Positions 47,568 to 56,538 of a stretch of 64,000 nt of DNA are shown piece by piece (the first letter of the stretch is position 1; each line of letters starts with the position of its first letter). A model generated the notes under the pieces. The model made no database searches. It saw nothing but the letters and a program-made list of their open reading frames with translations, and had not been told where the DNA came from. The translations under genes were made by a program, and so were the position numbers. Source of the stretch: Poriferisodalis sp965205175 (GTDB lineage: Bacteria; Actinomycetota; Acidimicrobiia; Acidimicrobiales; Poriferisodalaceae); the NCBI RefSeq assembly GCF_965205175.1, contig NZ_OZ242038.1, forward strand, positions 1,426,001 to 1,490,000. The letters run 5' to 3'.

Positions 47568-49310
47568 ATGACTACAGGTCGCTTGTGGCGATTGCTAGCG
47601 CTGTTGTTCGCCTTCTCGCTCATCGCTGCTGCATGCGGCAGCGACAGCGACGAGGCTGACGGCGGCGAGGGACAGACGCAGACGCAGGAGACAGCAGCGC
47701 CTTCCGACGGCGGCATGGACGATGACGACATGCCTGACGAAGAAGGCGACGGGGGAACATCGGCACTTGGCGGCGCGGCGGACGATGACGTCATTGAGCG
47801 GGCCGTTGCCGGCGAGGAAGAACCTGACGAGGAGATGCCTGACGAGGAGATGCCCGACGAGGAGATGCCGGACGACGAGATGCCCGACGAGGAGTTCGAC
47901 CGGTCGACCCTCGAAGGCATCTTCGCTGAGAACGCTGCTCGCCGTGCCGCGACCGTCAAGATGCTGACCGAGGGCATCAACAGCGGCGACTACGGCATCG
48001 ACGAGAACAACATGCTGCGTGGCCCGGCCGGGTTCGAGATCGACCTGAACGACTGCCCGGCTGACTGGTCCAACACTGGCGGCATCACTGGCAGCCAGGT
48101 CCGCATTGGGCATACCACCGCGCAGTCGGGCACGCTCGCGGCGTACGGCGCGATCGCGAACGGCTGGGACAACTACCTCGAATGGGTGAATGCCAATGAG
48201 CCGATCATGGTCAACGGTGAGCCTCGAGAGCTGGAGCTGCTGGTCAAGGACGACGCCTACGTAGCTGCGCAGACGATTGAGTTCGTGGACGAGCTGATCG
48301 AGTCGGAGAACGTGTTCGCTATCTTGACGCTGGGCTCGCCGAACACGTTCAGCGTGTACGACAAGATCAACGCCGAGTGCATTCCGCAGCCGTTCGTGAT
48401 GACCGGTCACCCGGCGTGGGGCGATCCGGTGAATCATCCGTGGACGACTGGCATGCAGCTGTCGTACTCGACTGAGGCGCTGCTGTGGGGTGCTTGGATC
48501 AGACAGAATCTGGCTGATCAGCTGCCGGTGAAGGTCTCTGGCTTGGTGATGGACAACGACTTCGGTCTGTCCTACGAAGCCGGGTTCGCGCAGTGGGCCG
48601 ACGCCAATCCTGATGTGGTGAGCGAGTTCCACCCGATTCGCCACGACCCGGCTGCGCCGACGATCACGAATCCGATGACGACGATCCGTGCCGACAATCC
48701 GGATGTGTTCATCTCGATGACGGCGGGCGCGCCGTGTGTGCAGGCGATCACCGAGGCCGGCGCGAACGGTCTGATCGAGGACATCGCCGAGCGCGGCGGC
48801 GCGTTGTTCACGCCGTCGGTGTGCAAGGCGGTCGCGAACTACATGGCGCCGGCGGGCGACGCGGCTGACGGCTGGTGGATCGTTGGCGGCGGTGCGAAGG
48901 ACACCACCGACCCGACCTATGAGGACGAGCCGTTCGTCAAGTGGCTGAACGAGAATCTGGCTGCCGGCGATCTCGACCCGAAGAACTCGCTGAACGGCAC
49001 CGGCTACTGGTACGGCTACACCTATGTGGAGGCACTGCGGATCGCTGCGGAGCTGCCGGGCGGTCTGAACCGGACGAACTTCATGTTGGCCGTGCGGTCG
49101 CTGAGCATCTACCACCCGTTGATGCTCGACGGCATCGAGACCGAGCTCAACGGCGCGCAGGACGCGTACTTCGTCGAGGGTTCGGACTTCAGCCAGTTCG
49201 ATGCCACGGCCCAGTCGTGGAACATCATCGGCGACGTCGTGGACGTCAACGGCAGTTCCTCGAACTGCGCTTGGGGCAAGGACGAAGAGGGCAAGGCCGG
49301 CTGCCGCTGA
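47568..49310 (+). CDS. Liv-type ABC solute-binding lipoprotein, importer 1
   Basis: Binding protein of 580 aa. Lipobox LIAAAC ends the signal peptide. An acidic linker follows, including five PDEEM-like units (residues 86-110) from a 15-nt tandem repeat at 47823-47897. The periplasmic-binding fold begins near GSQVRIGHTTAQSGTLAAYG, with Rossmann-like halves (RELELLVKDDAY, KVSGLVMDNDFG). Conserved Cys pairs occur. It is larger than classical LivK and matches the large actinobacterial type. A strong hairpin follows the gene. Confidence 0.9.
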   Translation: MTTGRLWRLLALLFAFSLIAAACGSDSDEADGGEGQTQTQETAAPSDGGMDDDDMPDEEGDGGTSALGGAADDDVIERAVAGEEEPDEEMPDEEMPDEEMPDDEMPDEEFDRSTLEGIFAENAARRAATVKMLTEGINSGDYGIDENNMLRGPAGFEIDLNDCPADWSNTGGITGSQVRIGHTTAQSGTLAAYGAIANGWDNYLEWVNANEPIMVNGEPRELELLVKDDAYVAAQTIEFVDELIESENVFAILTLGSPNTFSVYDKINAECIPQPFVMTGHPAWGDPVNHPWTTGMQLSYSTEALLWGAWIRQNLADQLPVKVSGLVMDNDFGLSYEAGFAQWADANPDVVSEFHPIRHDPAAPTITNPMTTIRADNPDVFISMTAGAPCVQAITEAGANGLIEDIAERGGALFTPSVCKAVANYMAPAGDAADGWWIVGGGAKDTTDPTYEDEPFVKWLNENLAAGDLDPKNSLNGTGYWYGYTYVEALRIAAELPGGLNRTNFMLAVRSLSIYHPLMLDGIETELNGAQDAYFVEGSDFSQFDATAQSWNIIGDVVDVNGSSSNCAWGKDEEGKAGCR

Positions 49311-49349
49311 CCTTGACTGATCCTTGCTGACCTCGCGTCAGCACGCAAG

Positions 49350-49380
49350 GGGGCCGGCGGGCAATCCACCCGCCGGCCCC
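49350..49380. terminator. Strong GC hairpin after the first Liv operon
   Basis: A perfect 12-bp stem GGGGCCGGCGGG/CCCGCCGGCCCC with loop CAATCCA at 49350-49380 lies between the convergent binding-protein and deacetylase genes. It is followed by TTCG on the plus strand, with no T-run, so it is probably a bidirectional terminator of the GC-rich type. Confidence 0.65.
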
Positions 49381-49427
49381 TTCGCGTCCCAGCGGCGGTG
49401 CATGAGGTCGCGACCGCTCGGACTCCG

Positions 49428-50339
49428 CTAATCCGTGCCGAGTTCGCGGCCGGCGCGCCATGCTTCGGCCACATCGCACATGCGGGTGTAGCTCACGCCG
49501 AGCGCGGTCACCTGCTCGATCCAGCGCTCCATCTCGTACAGGCGTCCGCCGCGGCCGATGGCCTGCGGGTGGAAGGTGACGGTGCACACGCCGTGGCGCA
49601 CGTGTTCGGTCATCCATCGCACATCAGACAAGAACGAATCGAACATCGCTGCCGGGTTCTGGAGTCCCGGCAGGATCATGTTCTTGAACGTGACGAACTC
49701 GAGATGCACGTAGTCGTCGAGATGCCAGCTGAACGGCAGTTCGACGAGGTCCACCGGCGCCCCGAACTCCATCGGGCCGTCGGTCGGGAAGCGGTCGCCG
49801 CTGCGCAGCCAGTACGGCGCGTAGTCGTGACCCATGAGCGAGGAGTCGTAGCTGAGGCCGAAGTCGGTCAACAACCCGGCGGTCCAAGGATTGATGTCGC
49901 CTGAGGGCGCCCGGTAGCCCTTTGGCGGTGCGCCGGTGAGCGACTCGACCTGAGCATGGGTGCGCTCGAGGATGGAGCGCTCTTGCTCTTCGCTGAGCCG
50001 CGGGCCGTACTCGTGCGCATAACCGTGCAGTCCGACTTCGCATCCGGCGTCCACGATCATGCGGGCGACGTCGGGGTAGGTGTCGATGCTGTGGCCGGGA
50101 ACGAAGAAGGTGCAGGCGATGTCGTGGCGCGCCAGCAGCTTCAAGATGCGCGGCACAGCAACCGCACCGAATTCGCCGCGCGAGATCGGCGCCGGTGTGG
50201 TCTGACGCCGGGCTACCCACAGCGACGGACCGTCGAAATCGAAGGTCAAGCAGACATAGCCCGCCGGATTGTCCGGTATCGCCTCCGCACGCAGTCTGTC
50301 TGCGGTCATGTTGCCGGTGGCCCGGTTGCTGGTGGACAT
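49428..50339 (-). CDS. Polysaccharide deacetylase family protein (CE4, NodB-like)
   Basis: NodB-homology protein of 303 aa. Motif 1 is TFDFDG (D34, D36) and motif 2 is GLHGYAHE with H105 and H109, the metal-binding triad of CE4 enzymes. Motif 3 is YRAPSGDIN. FHPQAIGRGGRL near the C-terminus is typical of the PuuE/cyclic-imide or allantoinase-like branch. No signal peptide is seen, which favours a cytoplasmic enzyme acting on small amides rather than on cell-wall polymers. Substrate is not determined. Confidence 0.83.
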   Translation of the reverse strand: MSTSNRATGNMTADRLRAEAIPDNPAGYVCLTFDFDGPSLWVARRQTTPAPISRGEFGAVAVPRILKLLARHDIACTFFVPGHSIDTYPDVARMIVDAGCEVGLHGYAHEYGPRLSEEQERSILERTHAQVESLTGAPPKGYRAPSGDINPWTAGLLTDFGLSYDSSLMGHDYAPYWLRSGDRFPTDGPMEFGAPVDLVELPFSWHLDDYVHLEFVTFKNMILPGLQNPAAMFDSFLSDVRWMTEHVRHGVCTVTFHPQAIGRGGRLYEMERWIEQVTALGVSYTRMCDVAEAWRAGRELGTD

Positions 50340-50425
50340 GTCGCCGCCTCTCGGACTGGAACCCGTCGCGCCGCCTCGATCTGTGGCCGGCCATGACTGA
50401 GCCGGTCAGTCGGCTGCAGCCTCAG

Positions 50426-51316
50426 CTACAGCTTGGCGCGTGACTGATCGATCAGCACGATCGTGAGGGCGAACATCACCACGGTCATGCCCAGGAACTG
50501 CCACGGAGACACTTGGTCGCCCAGAAACACCCATGCCATCAGCGTGCTGGTGACGGGTATTGCCAAGGTCATGGTCGATCCCAGCCACGCGGGAATCCGG
50601 GCCAGTGACCAGTTCATCAGCATGTGACTGGCGAATCCTGGCCCGATCGACAAGATGGCCAGCCACGCCCAAGCCCCGAGGGAAGGCCAATCGAATACTT
50701 GGCCGGAGGCGACCGCGAACGGCGTCGCCGTCAACGAGCACACCAGGGCGCTGCCGCCGGTGTACTCAGCTGAGCTGATGGTGCGGGTGCTGAGCTTGGA
50801 GAAGACGAAGTAGCCCGTCCAGGCAAACAGCGTCAGCACGGCCAACAGGTCGCCCAGCATGCTCCACTCCGGAATGCCCGACGAACCGAACACCACCACC
50901 GCAATGCCGCCGATGGCCACCAACGCCATCCCCCAGTGCTTGCCTTTGGGTTGTTCGCCGAAGATTCTCGGTGCCAGGAACAGCATCAGCAGGGGTTGCA
51001 GCGAGGCCACGACGGTCGCATTCGCCACGGTGGTCAGCCGCAGCGAGGTGAAGAACAGCATGATGTCCAACGCCAGCGAGAAGCCGCCCCAGAACGAGAC
51101 CTTGATCGCCCGCCAGCGCAGCGGCGTGCCGTTCAACCACAAGAACAGCACCACGATCGCGGTGTAGAGCCACATTCTCCAGAACACGACTGCCAGCGGG
51201 CCCAGCTCGGACAGACCCTTGGCGATCACCCCCGACGCAGCCCAGCCGACCATGGCCAGTGCCGCGGCCGGTATGCCGAGCGCTCCCTCGGCGGCTGCGG
51301 GCCGGCCTTGTTCCAT
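50426..51316 (-). CDS. EamA/DMT-family transporter
   Basis: Membrane protein of 296 aa with ten hydrophobic segments in two EamA repeats. Markers: MVGWAASGVIAKGLSELGPLAVVFWRM in repeat 1 and FAWTGYFVFSKLSTRTISS...ASHMLMNWSLARIPAWLGSTMTLAIPVTSTLMAWVFLGD in repeat 2. DMT transporters usually export metabolites or amino acids. It ends 86 nt from the deacetylase start and starts 7 nt downstream of the second LivF. Confidence 0.88.
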   Translation of the reverse strand: MEQGRPAAAEGALGIPAAALAMVGWAASGVIAKGLSELGPLAVVFWRMWLYTAIVVLFLWLNGTPLRWRAIKVSFWGGFSLALDIMLFFTSLRLTTVANATVVASLQPLLMLFLAPRIFGEQPKGKHWGMALVAIGGIAVVVFGSSGIPEWSMLGDLLAVLTLFAWTGYFVFSKLSTRTISSAEYTGGSALVCSLTATPFAVASGQVFDWPSLGAWAWLAILSIGPGFASHMLMNWSLARIPAWLGSTMTLAIPVTSTLMAWVFLGDQVSPWQFLGMTVVMFALTIVLIDQSRAKL

Positions 51317-51323
51317 CGGAGTC

Positions 51324-52109
51324 TCAGTCCTGCAGCAGGTACGCCGAGTGCAGCACGTCGGGACGGCTGATCAGCTCCTGTGCACTGCCGTGGTAGCGAA
51401 TGCGCCCGCTCTCGAGCACGTACGCCCTGGCGGCCAGTTCCAAAGCGACGTGCGCGAACTGTTCGATCAGCAACACGGCGACCCCGCTGTGGGCTACTTC
51501 GGCCAGCACCGGTGTCAGGCGCTTCACCACGATTGGTGCCAGTCCCAAGGACAGTTCGTCCACCACGAGCACCTTCGGACGCGACACCAGTGCTTGGGCG
51601 AGCACCACCATCTGTTGTTCGCCTCCCGACAGCAGGCGTCCGAGGCTGTCGCGGCGACGATCCAGCTCCGGGAAGAGCGACAACGCGTAGTCGATCCCCT
51701 CGGCGGCCGAGGTGCCGTCCAACGAATAGGCGGCAACCCGCAGGTTGTCGCTCACGGTGAGGTCGCTCAGCAATCGACGACCTTCCGGCACCACCGAAAC
51801 GCCCGCGTGACGCACGCGCTCAGGTCGCCAGCCGGTAATGGGCCCGGTGTTGGGCGCGCTGCCCTGCGCGCTGGTGAGTGCGACGCTGCCCGTTCGCACA
51901 CGCGCGAGTCCGGCGATAGCGGCTGCGATGCTGGACTTCCCGGCACCGTTTGGTCCGAGCAGCGCGGTGATCTCGCCGGACGGCACGTCGAGGCAGGCTT
52001 CGTGTACGACGGGCCGGCCGCCGCGGTCCACCGTCAGGTCAACGAGCGCCAGGTCGAGCCTCGCTGAGCCTTCGACGATCGCTCCCTCGGGTGGCCGGCG
52101 GTCAGACAT
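51324..52109 (-). CDS. Liv-type ABC transporter ATPase (LivF-like), importer 2
   Basis: ATPase of 261 aa with Walker A GPNGAGKSS (52-60), VVPEGRRLLSDLTVSDNL, signature LLSGGEQQMVVLAQAL, Walker B VLVVDELSLGLAP (Glu/Leu instead of the usual Asp-Glu-Pro) and LLIEQFAHVALELA. An N-terminal extension of about 20 residues precedes the core. It starts 2 nt after the LivG stop. It belongs to the second importer encoded on the minus strand. Confidence 0.9.
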   Translation of the reverse strand: MSDRRPPEGAIVEGSARLDLALVDLTVDRGGRPVVHEACLDVPSGEITALLGPNGAGKSSIAAAIAGLARVRTGSVALTSAQGSAPNTGPITGWRPERVRHAGVSVVPEGRRLLSDLTVSDNLRVAAYSLDGTSAAEGIDYALSLFPELDRRRDSLGRLLSGGEQQMVVLAQALVSRPKVLVVDELSLGLAPIVVKRLTPVLAEVAHSGVAVLLIEQFAHVALELAARAYVLESGRIRYHGSAQELISRPDVLHSAYLLQD

Positions 52110-52111
52110 CG

Positions 52112-52828
52112 TCACGTGGCGTCTTCGCCGACGTAGGCGGCGAGCACTCGGTCGTCGCGGAGTACTTCGGCCGTCGGTCCGGCTGCAACCACACGCCCGA
52201 AGTCCAGCACGGCAGTCCAGTCGCAGCACGCCTGGACCAAAGACATGTCATGGTCCACCAAGATCACCGTCGCTCCCGTGCGCTCGGGCACCGAGCGAAT
52301 GATCTGCGCCAGTTGATCGGTCTCGCGGTCGGGCAGTCCGGCGGCCGGTTCGTCGAGCAGCACCACACGTGGCGCGCCCACGATGGCGCGCGCTACCTCG
52401 ATGAAGCGGCGATCTCGTTGCGACAGCGAGCGGACCACTTGGTCGCGAAGTCCGCTCAGCCCGACGAAGGCCAGCACGTCGTCGACTGCGTCTTGCTGTT
52501 CGGGTCGCGAGTCGCGCGCGGCGTGCTCGTGCACCGTTCGCACGTTCTCGTAGACCGTCAGGCTCTCGATGGTCTGCGCTGTCTGGAACGTGCGCCGCAC
52601 CCCCCAGCGAGCCCGGCGGTAGTCGGCCATTTCCAGCAGGTCTTCGCCGTTGACGGCGACCCGTCCGGCCACCGGCGTGACGAAGCCCGACAGCACGTTG
52701 AACAGCGTGGTCTTGCCGGCGCCGTTCGGGCCGATCAGACCGCAGTTTCCGCCCGGAAACGTCAGCGTCACCTCGTCGAGCGAGCGAACGCCGCCGAACT
52801 GCACGCTCAGCTCGGCGATCTCGATCAT
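52112..52828 (-). CDS. Liv-type ABC transporter ATPase (LivG-like), importer 2
   Basis: ATPase of 238 aa. Walker A GPNGAGKT (33-40), Q-loop FQTAQTIESLTVYENV, signature LSQRDRRFIEVARAI (no double Gly), Walker B VVLLDEPAAGLPD and H-loop LVDHDM. It overlaps the upstream permease gene by 4 nt and precedes LivF by 2 nt. Confidence 0.9.
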   Translation of the reverse strand: MIEIAELSVQFGGVRSLDEVTLTFPGGNCGLIGPNGAGKTTLFNVLSGFVTPVAGRVAVNGEDLLEMADYRRARWGVRRTFQTAQTIESLTVYENVRTVHEHAARDSRPEQQDAVDDVLAFVGLSGLRDQVVRSLSQRDRRFIEVARAIVGAPRVVLLDEPAAGLPDRETDQLAQIIRSVPERTGATVILVDHDMSLVQACCDWTAVLDFGRVVAAGPTAEVLRDDRVLAAYVGEDAT

Positions 52829-53808
52829 TCGAGCAGTCCCTTGCGATCCATGGCTCTCGTGGTCGAGATGAGGTTGATCATGAGGCCGATGCCGAAGATC
52901 GTCAGCGCAAAGTCATTCCAGAACTGATGGCCGATGACGTTCTGCGTCAGGAAATCAAGCAGAATCTTGGCGAAGAATGCCGCCAGCAGTGCGCCCCACA
53001 GCGAGTTGATGCCACCCATGAGGACCACGGCGACCAGGAACAACGCCGCTTGCCGGTTGAACTGATCGACGCCGATGGACCACTGCACGTGAGCGCCGAA
53101 CAGCCCGCCCGCCACACCGGCCATGAACGCAGCTAGGCCGAACGCCATCAGCTTGTAGCGCGTAATGCTGATTCCTGACGCCAGCGCTGAGGGTTCGCTC
53201 TGGTGAATGGATGCCCAAGCACGTCCGGGCTTGGAAGCCAGAAACGCCACCGCAAGCATGAAGACGACGAACGCCACGATCACCACGAATCGGAAATACG
53301 CGGTGTCTCCTTGCGCGAACCCGGGCCGCGGCACCGGCGCCCGATCGCTCATCGTCAACGCCAGGCCGTTGAAGCCCGGTCCGCCGTTGGGAAACTTCAG
53401 CCGGAACAGGACTACCTCGACCCCGACCGCCAGCATGAGCGTTACCAACGCGAGGTAGAGCCCGCTGACGCGCAGAGCGGGCAGGCCGATGAGCACCCCG
53501 ATGACTGCGGCCGCGCCACCGCCGATGACCAGCAGCAGCGGGTAGGGGAGATCGGTGGCGAAGGCCAGCCGGATGGTCACCCATGCGCCGATGCCGTAGG
53601 GCGCGACTTGGCCCAGCGACACCAGGCCAACCCGTCCGTAGAGCATGCCGACGCTGGCGGCCACCATGGAGTAGATCGCCATCTGCGTGAAGTTGAAGAT
53701 CCACGTGGCGTCGAAGATCGACGGCATGGCGAACAGCGCGAACAGCAACAGCGCACCTGCGGCCACTGGCTGGAGGAAACGCTGCAGTGCCGCTCGGCCG
53801 GTGGTCAC
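52825..53808 (-). CDS. Liv-type ABC permease (LivM-like), importer 2
   Basis: Permease of 327 aa: GRVGLVSLGQVAPYGIGAWVT, IGLPALRVSGLYLALVTLML, KPGRAWASIHQSEPSALASGI and GGINSLWGALLAAFF match LivM. Unlike importer 1, it has no extra C-terminal domain. GTG start 53808 overlaps the livH stop (GTGA). Confidence 0.92.
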   Translation of the reverse strand: MTTGRAALQRFLQPVAAGALLLFALFAMPSIFDATWIFNFTQMAIYSMVAASVGMLYGRVGLVSLGQVAPYGIGAWVTIRLAFATDLPYPLLLVIGGGAAAVIGVLIGLPALRVSGLYLALVTLMLAVGVEVVLFRLKFPNGGPGFNGLALTMSDRAPVPRPGFAQGDTAYFRFVVIVAFVVFMLAVAFLASKPGRAWASIHQSEPSALASGISITRYKLMAFGLAAFMAGVAGGLFGAHVQWSIGVDQFNRQAALFLVAVVLMGGINSLWGALLAAFFAKILLDFLTQNVIGHQFWNDFALTIFGIGLMINLISTTRAMDRKGLLE

Positions 53809-54731
53809 GACATCTCCCGGCCGGCGAGCACCACGGTGCGACGCCGCGCGATCCACAAGATGGCCACCACTGCGAACACCACCGGTGTCAGCCGCCGAAG
53901 CTCCGACATGAACTTCAGGTTTCCGCTGAACGGCGTCAGCAGCGATTCGACGACGCCGATGAGCAGGCTGGCGCCGAAGGTGATCCACAGCGACCGGAGC
54001 TGACCCACGATGGCACCGGCGAGCGCCGGAATCACGAACCAGGTGAGCGTGGCTTGGTCCATGCTCTTGAACAGCGACGGAAGCAGCAAGAACACGCAGC
54101 CGCACAGCAGGCCGGCCCCGAACCAGGCGACCGCCTCGACTCTGCGCACCGGAACGCCCAGCAGTGCGGAGGTCTCCCGATTGTTGGCAATCGCCCGCAT
54201 GGCGGTGCCGGTGTCGGTATGTCTCAGATACATGCCGACGCCGATCACCACGACGAGCGCGAACGCCAGCGCCAGAATCTGATTGGTGGACACGACCGTG
54301 CCGCCCACGCTGAAGGTGGACTTGGGAAAGTGCAGCGAGCGCGGTTTCGACGTATCCCAGCGCTCCTTCATGATCCCCATCAAGAACAGCGCCAACGCCA
54401 CGGTCCCGAGCGATTTTGCCAATGGGTCGCGCTTGTCCAGCAAGGGCGCGAACACGCGTCCGTAGAACAGGAACATGAGCCCGCAAACGGCCACGAGTGT
54501 CGGATACAGCACAATGCCGAACCCTGAGACACGCGGTTCCGGCAAGATGATCGAGCCGCCCATCAGCGACCACACGAGGTGGACGCCCATCGAGCCGATG
54601 GCGCCGAACGCCAAGTTGACCACGCCGGTAGTGCGATAGAGGACGACGATGCTCGTGCCTGTCACCGCGTACATTGCTCCGAATGCCAAACCCTGAATCA
54701 GGAATGGCAGCAGGATGGAACTGTCAGGCAT
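53805..54731 (-). CDS. Liv-type ABC permease (LivH-like), importer 2
   Basis: Permease of 308 aa. QGLAFGAMYAVTGTSIVVLYRTTGVVNLAFGAIGSMG is the LivH N-terminus, and GTAMRAIANNRETSALLGVPVRRVEA the cytoplasmic EAA-like loop; PALAGAIVGQLRSLWITFGASLLIGVVESL closes the core. The gene is 45 nt downstream of the binding-protein gene and overlaps livM. Confidence 0.92.
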   Translation of the reverse strand: MPDSSILLPFLIQGLAFGAMYAVTGTSIVVLYRTTGVVNLAFGAIGSMGVHLVWSLMGGSIILPEPRVSGFGIVLYPTLVAVCGLMFLFYGRVFAPLLDKRDPLAKSLGTVALALFLMGIMKERWDTSKPRSLHFPKSTFSVGGTVVSTNQILALAFALVVVIGVGMYLRHTDTGTAMRAIANNRETSALLGVPVRRVEAVAWFGAGLLCGCVFLLLPSLFKSMDQATLTWFVIPALAGAIVGQLRSLWITFGASLLIGVVESLLTPFSGNLKFMSELRRLTPVVFAVVAILWIARRRTVVLAGREMS

Positions 54732-54776
54732 CCGCAGCGATCGTGACGTCCCGAATCGGGTGGCGAGCTGTTGCGA

Positions 54777-56210
54777 TCAGTTGATCTTGCGCAGTCCGCC
54801 CGTCCAGTTGTTCGGTTCCTCGGACGTGAGGCCGCCTGCCGCCTCGGCCTCGCGCACGGCAACCAGGATGGGCTCGATGGCGGCGATCTCGAAACAGCCG
54901 CTGTCGTCGACCATCCGGTCCACACCATCGGGCACCACGTTGTAGTCCCAGTTGTTCGGCACGTTGCCGAGCGGCAGCCCGCCGAAGTACCACGGCTTGC
55001 ACAGGTGATCGGACTGGAAGTTCTTCACCGCGCCGATGGCGGCGTTCACTGCGACGGGGTCGTCGAGATCGGCTGGGTCCATGCCTAGCAGCGCATGCAC
55101 GATGATGCGCCCGGCGACGAAGCCCATCTGCTGGAAGCTGCCCAGCGTCGGGTCCGGGTTGTAGTCCGCAGTCACCTGCCGGTACAGCTCGATGTCGGGC
55201 CGGGGGTCGTCGAGCAGGCTGAACTCGGCGTTGACGTTGACTTTGCCCTTCCATGCCTCGCCGAGCGCGACCGCCACCGAACTGTCGTTCAGCGGCGTTG
55301 ACGAGCCCCAGATCACCCGGTCGATCAGACCCTGCTCCTCGGCGGCCTTGAGAATCTTGAGACCTTCGGGCGGTGTGTAGTTGAGCAGGACGCCGCCGCC
55401 GTCGCCGGCCCGGTTCACGAGGTCGAGCGCGACCGTCGTGGCGTCCGCAATCGGCAGCTCGTACTGGACGTCTTCCCATTCGAGTCCGGACTGCTCGATG
55501 AAGATTCCTGCGAGCGAGTTGCCGTACTCGGCGGCGGGCGAGACGCCCGTGGAGGTCACGACCTTGTTGACGGGGCCCTTGGCAATCACCGCCTGCGCGG
55601 CACCCAGCAGCGAGTAGGCCGGACCCATGTTGGTCGCCGCGATGTTCGGCGAGCTGAAGCACTCCGCGGGAACGCCGGCCAGCACCACGTTGTAGCCCTG
55701 CTCCTCGTAATAGGCGGCGTTCACCGCGCAGTCCAGGATCGAGAAGCCGCCGCCGATGGCCACGAGCTGATCTGTCTCGATCAGCTTGCGGGCCGCAGCC
55801 GCCGCATCGTCAGGGATGCCGTTGTCATTTTCCCACACCATCTCCAGCGGCCGGCCGTGAATGCCGCCGTTGGCGTTCACGCACTCGAAGTAGGCCTGCA
55901 TCATCAGTGGGCCGCTCGAGAAGTCGATGCCGGGGATCGAGGTGGTGACGTTGCCGATCACGATCGGCTCGCCCGTCGCCGGCTCGCCAGTGCCCAAGCC
56001 GCAGAAGTCGCCGGCTTGATCCATGGGCGTGTGGTCGCTCATGGTGTCGCCGGCGGCGCCTTCGGTCGTTTGGGCAGCCGCTTGGGTGGTCGCGGCCGGC
56101 GCCTGCGTCTCCTCGATGCTGCTCTCGCTGTCGCCGCCGCAAGCAGCAGCCGCGAGCACGACGACGAAGGCGACGGCTGCCAGCCTTCGGTGCGTTGGTC
56201 TGCGGTTCAT
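54777..56210 (-). CDS. Liv-type ABC solute-binding lipoprotein, importer 2
   Basis: Binding protein of 477 aa. Signal peptide ends at lipobox LAAAAC (near residue 24), followed by a Thr/Ala-rich linker. The fold starts near EPIVIGNVTTSIPGIDFSSGPLM and continues with VNANGGIHGRPLEMVWENDNG and an IWGSSTPLNDSSVAVALGEAW segment. ATG 56210 has GGGAGGGG upstream. It heads the minus-strand importer operon, divergent from the catabolic cluster, and probably binds the substrate of that cluster (inference). Confidence 0.92.
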   Translation of the reverse strand: MNRRPTHRRLAAVAFVVVLAAAACGGDSESSIEETQAPAATTQAAAQTTEGAAGDTMSDHTPMDQAGDFCGLGTGEPATGEPIVIGNVTTSIPGIDFSSGPLMMQAYFECVNANGGIHGRPLEMVWENDNGIPDDAAAAARKLIETDQLVAIGGGFSILDCAVNAAYYEEQGYNVVLAGVPAECFSSPNIAATNMGPAYSLLGAAQAVIAKGPVNKVVTSTGVSPAAEYGNSLAGIFIEQSGLEWEDVQYELPIADATTVALDLVNRAGDGGGVLLNYTPPEGLKILKAAEEQGLIDRVIWGSSTPLNDSSVAVALGEAWKGKVNVNAEFSLLDDPRPDIELYRQVTADYNPDPTLGSFQQMGFVAGRIIVHALLGMDPADLDDPVAVNAAIGAVKNFQSDHLCKPWYFGGLPLGNVPNNWDYNVVPDGVDRMVDDSGCFEIAAIEPILVAVREAEAAGGLTSEEPNNWTGGLRKIN

Positions 56211-56538
56211 GGTTCCCCTCCCTGAGCGCTGCACTCGCGGTCGAGTGCTGCACGTTGCTCACGACTGTGACGAGCCGCGCCCCTGTCGGGCGAATGCCAC
56301 GACTTGGTCGGTGCAGATGATAACCCCGCCCGCGCGACCGGTACTGCGCTGCGAACCCGCTCGGCGGGCTCGGCCGTGTGCGCCCGGACGGTGTGCCTAC
56401 TACATTGCAGCCGGCGCAGATTCAGCAACGTCTCGCGCCGCATCAACACGACCGGATGGCGGGCACTCCGAGCGGGGCTTCGCGAATCGAGTGCCTTCAG
56501 ATCGAGTGCCTTCAGACCGTGACGGCAAGGGGAGTCCG
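56211..56538. promoter_or_regulatory. Divergent control region with CGAGTGC half-sites and tandem 15-bp repeat
   Basis: This 328-bp region lies between the importer and the RraA-like gene. An inverted repeat GCACTCG-CGGT-CGAGTGC is at 56231-56248. A perfect 15-bp tandem repeat ATCGAGTGCCTTCAG is at 56486-56500 and 56501-56515, ending 23 nt before the ATG at 56539. The heptamer CGAGTGC thus appears four times, next to both start sites. No gene is seen. Confidence 0.45.
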
